Below are positions 5,850 to 7,473 of a DNA stretch of 7,473 bases, piece by piece (position 1 is the first letter of the stretch; each line of letters starts with the position of its first letter). The translations under genes were made by a program, and so were the position numbers. Source of the DNA: an uncultured Sporolactobacillus sp. (lineage in GTDB: Bacteria > Bacillota > Bacilli > Bacillales > Sporolactobacillaceae); assembly GCA_900543345.1 (NCBI GenBank), contig UQRJ01000139.1, positions 1 to 7,473 on the forward strand, given 5' to 3'. The notes beneath the pieces are model-generated. The model saw only the letters and a list, made by a program, of their open reading frames with translations, ran no database searches and was not told the DNA's origin.

Positions 5850-6544
5850 TGATCCGCCCTCAATGTGTAACCGACGCCGCGAATAGTGTGAATTAATTTT
5901 GGCGATTGGTATTTATCGATCTTATTGCGTAAGTAGCGAATATAGACATCGACGATATTGGTCTGCCCCATGTAATCATACCCCCATACTTTAGAGAGCA
6001 GTTCGTCGCGTGTCATGACTTTGCCATTGTTTCTCATTAACATTGACAACAGATCAAATTCACGCTTGGTTAGACTGAACTTCTGCTCTCCGCGGCTGAC
6101 CGATCGCTTTTCCGTATCGAGAGTGAGATCGCCGACCTGATAAATATGACGTTCCGATAATGTGGCGTAACGCTTCCGGCGGCGGATCGCGACCCGTACA
6201 CGCGCAAGCAATTCTTCAATTTCGAACGGTTTGGTGATATAGTCATCCGCACCGCCGTCGAGGCCGGCAACTTTATCGCCGATATAAGCTCGCGCCGTCA
6301 TGATGATGATCGGCACGAGGCTTTTTCTCCTGATTCGACGGCAGACTTCCAGACCGTTCAGCTTTGGCAGCATCCAATCCAACAAAATCAGATCCCATTT
6401 TTGTTCATTCTGAAAAAACAAATCCAGTGCCTGCTGGCCGTCATAAGCTTCGATCACCTGATAATTCTCAAAACGCAGTTCCGTTGAAACAAATGAAACC
6501 ACACTTTTTTCGTCTTCAACAAGAAGAATGGTCGTTTTTTCCAT
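5846..6544 (-). CDS. OmpR/PhoB-family response regulator
   Basis: The protein has 232 residues. The receiver domain (about 1-120) has the acidic pair E10-D11, phospho-acceptor D56 (LILLDWMLP), T83 (IIIMTARA) and K105 (DDYITKPF), so it looks fully functional. The C-terminal winged helix (about 133-230) has FSLTKREFDLLSMLM and VDVYIRYLRNKID, then IHTIRGVGYTLR, the classic OmpR-type DNA-binding domain. It should bind direct repeats as a dimer and control transcription. It is first in an operon with the kinase. The ATG is at 6542-6544. The best Shine-Dalgarno (GAGGA, reading 6565 to 6561) is 16 nt away, which is long, and the nearer AAGAGA is weak, so initiation may be inefficient. A -10 and a repeat array upstream suggest autoregulation. 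Its specific orthologue is not identifiable by eye. Confidence 0.96.
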   Translation of the reverse strand: MEKTTILLVEDEKSVVSFVSTELRFENYQVIEAYDGQQALDLFFQNEQKWDLILLDWMLPKLNGLEVCRRIRRKSLVPIIIMTARAYIGDKVAGLDGGADDYITKPFEIEELLARVRVAIRRRKRYATLSERHIYQVGDLTLDTEKRSVSRGEQKFSLTKREFDLLSMLMRNNGKVMTRDELLSKVWGYDYMGQTNIVDVYIRYLRNKIDKYQSPKLIHTIRGVGYTLRADQ

Positions 6545-6593
6545 GAGTTCAAGTCTCTTTTCCTCGTTTAAAAGTAAGACGTCTTCATTCTTA

Positions 6594-6622
6594 ATTATAT
6601 CGTCGCTGTTGCCATAAAACAG
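6594..6622 (-). promoter_or_regulatory. Predicted promoter of the response regulator-kinase operon
   Basis: On the minus strand there is a perfect TATAAT (plus 6594-6599) and, 17 bp upstream, only a poor -35, CTGTTT (6617-6622). A perfect -10 with a weak -35 suits an activator-dependent promoter. The start would be near 6587, with a leader of about 42 nt. The palindrome AAGACGTCTT (6576-6585) lies just after the start point. Confidence 0.6.
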
Positions 6623-6629
6623 ACAGGCC

Positions 6630-6669
6630 TGATGAGATTCTCATGAGAAAAATCTCATCAAACTTTCAT
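6630..6669. promoter_or_regulatory. Operator-like repeat array between the divergent genes
   Basis: A perfect 10-bp inverted repeat, TGATGAGATT (6630-6639) and AATCTCATCA (6651-6660), flanks CTCATGAG. Within and beside it, hexamers recur with 11-bp spacing. On the minus strand TCTCAT lies at 6643-6648 and 6632-6637. On the plus strand TCTCAT lies at 6653-6658 and TTTCAT at 6664-6669. Tandem hexamers one helical turn apart are the usual target of OmpR-type regulators. Confidence 0.6.
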
Positions 6670-6678
6670 CTGAAATGA

Positions 6679-6707
6679 GTGACCGGTTAATAATGAAATT
6701 CTAATAT
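6679..6707 (+). promoter_or_regulatory. Predicted promoter of the membrane-protein gene
   Basis: GTGACC (6679-6684, 4/6 match to TTGACA) lies 17 bp before TAATAT (6702-6707, 4/6 match to TATAAT). The start would be near 6714, with a leader of about 43 nt. The promoter is weak on its own, which fits control by the adjacent repeats. An overlapping alternative -10 is TATAAA (6705-6710). Confidence 0.45.
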
Positions 6708-6756
6708 AAAAGACATTCGATCGTCCGAGCTGATCCGGGGGAAGTGAAGCCAACTG

Positions 6757-7440
6757 TTGTTCCAGATAAAAAAACTGCTAATCGCATATTTTGGCACTGC
6801 TTTTGCCGTTTGCTCTTTATTTGTGCTTATCGTCAGTTTCGGTTATACATTGCTCGATAACCGTTATCATGATCTTCCGATCGCTGTGTTTTCGCTTGCC
6901 TTATTTTCTCTGATTGTCTTGCTGTTTTTTCGGACTTTCGATCGCTGGCTTAGAGCGAAAAGCAATCGGCTGAGCGACAGCTTTTCATATGGATTCTTTG
7001 CTGTGATGACCATCGGTGAAATGGTATTGATTACGGCTTTTCATGCGGTTCGGCCGCCGGTTGTCGACGGCGGTCATACATACATGGAAGCACTTTATTT
7101 ATTGGCCCATGGACATGCGTCCGGCAATAGTTATTTTAAAGTTTATCCAAATAATATCCCGATCACTTTACTGCGCTATTTTTTGTATCGGCTGGGTGCA
7201 ATGATCCATTTTACAAATCACATGGCAATTGATCGCATCTTCTGTGCCGCCATGTTGGATATGAGTATTGTCCTATCGTGGCAATTGATTCGACGGCTTT
7301 GCGGCAAGCGGACTGCTTGTTTCTTTTTGCTGCTTGCCATGACCTGTTTGCCGCTGTTTTTCTATATTCTCTATTTTTATACCGACACAGTGGCTATTGC
7401 TTTTCCTGTGCTGCTTCTCTATTTATGGTATTTATACAGT
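6757..7440 (+). CDS. Polytopic membrane protein, glycosyltransferase family 39 / GT-C-like, N-terminal fragment (3' end cut by library)
   Basis: An open frame of 228 codons runs into the adapter. The likely start is TTG at 6757, after a purine-rich GGGGGAAG (6737-6744). A stop lies 12 nt upstream in frame (6745) and no ATG lies near. Hydrophobic segments lie at about 7-33, 40-58, 74-97, 185-208 and 211-227. Between segment 3 and the next lies a long loop with VVDGGHTYMEALYLLAHG (about 102-119) and YFKVYPNNIPITLL (about 126-139). YFYTDT follows at 206-211. An acidic residue in the first large outer loop and a YPNN motif recall GT-C membrane glycosyltransferases that use polyprenyl-phosphate sugars (PMT/GT39-like, including Firmicute proteins of the TIGR03766 type). 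The likely job is modifying an envelope polymer. Both donor and acceptor are unknown. It is divergent from the two-component operon and probably co-regulated with it. Confidence 0.65.
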
Positions 7441-7473
7441 CTGTCTCTTATACACATCTCCGAGCCCACGAGA
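7441..7473 (-). other. Nextera read-2 adapter with Tn5 mosaic end (artefact)
   Basis: The 19-bp mosaic end CTGTCTCTTATACACATCT (7441-7459) is followed by the reverse complement of the Nextera read-2 tail (7460-7473), lacking only its final C. This is library sequence. The true insert ends at 7440, and the preceding gene is cut artificially. Confidence 0.98.

Noticed and set aside
35..7440. CRISPR array, tRNA, rRNA, insertion sequence, toxin-antitoxin or phage-defence genes
   Set aside because: Nothing with the needed repeats, cloverleaf, transposase or defence-family motifs was seen on either strand.
16..7459. 19-bp terminal inverted repeats suggesting a transposon
   Set aside because: They are hyperactive Tn5 mosaic ends adjoining Nextera primer tails. 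No transposase lies between them.

Overview
The window reads as one tagmented DNA fragment from a spore-forming, low-to-mid GC Firmicute, most likely class Bacilli. The main clue is the order rny, ymdB, spoVS, which is the Bacillus arrangement, with close matches to Bacillus subtilis proteins as I remember them. Genus cannot be fixed from sequence alone. Both ends are Illumina Nextera (Tn5) adapter, so only positions 35-7440 are biological. The two outermost genes are cut by the library fragmentation, not by biology.

Layout. (1) 35-1002: a decayed redox cluster. It holds the 3' end of an old-yellow-enzyme-type flavin oxidoreductase, the 5' third of an EFR1-type flavodoxin/ferredoxin gene, and, joined directly to it, the back half of a short-chain dehydrogenase carrying two frameshifts. 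(2) 1003-1376: an intrinsic terminator, then a near-consensus sigma-A promoter and a leader of about 174 nt for rny. (3) 1377-4155: rny (RNase Y), a strong terminator, ymdB (metallophosphodiesterase) and spoVS. A sigma-H-like promoter lies in front of spoVS. (4) 4156-4463: a convergent intergenic region with the spoVS terminator. (5) 4464-6544, minus strand: a histidine kinase and an OmpR-type response regulator overlapping by 4 nt. (6) 6545-6756: a divergent control region with ordered repeats. (7) 6757-7440: the N-terminal 228 residues of a polytopic membrane protein resembling GT-C/GT39-type glycosyltransferases.

How the parts work together. RNase Y starts mRNA decay at the membrane. YmdB is a cyclic-nucleotide/RNA 2',3'-phosphodiesterase that influences developmental choices. 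SpoVS is a sporulation regulator, so this block links RNA turnover to development. The two-component system probably controls its own promoter and the divergent membrane-protein gene, because matched direct repeats sit at the same distance from both predicted promoters.

I found no wholly new multi-gene system. The two most interesting signals are regulatory. One is a perfect 9-bp inverted repeat that would hide the spoVS ribosome binding site only in read-through transcripts and not in the sigma-H transcript. The other is the symmetric operator array between the response regulator and the glycosyltransferase-like gene.
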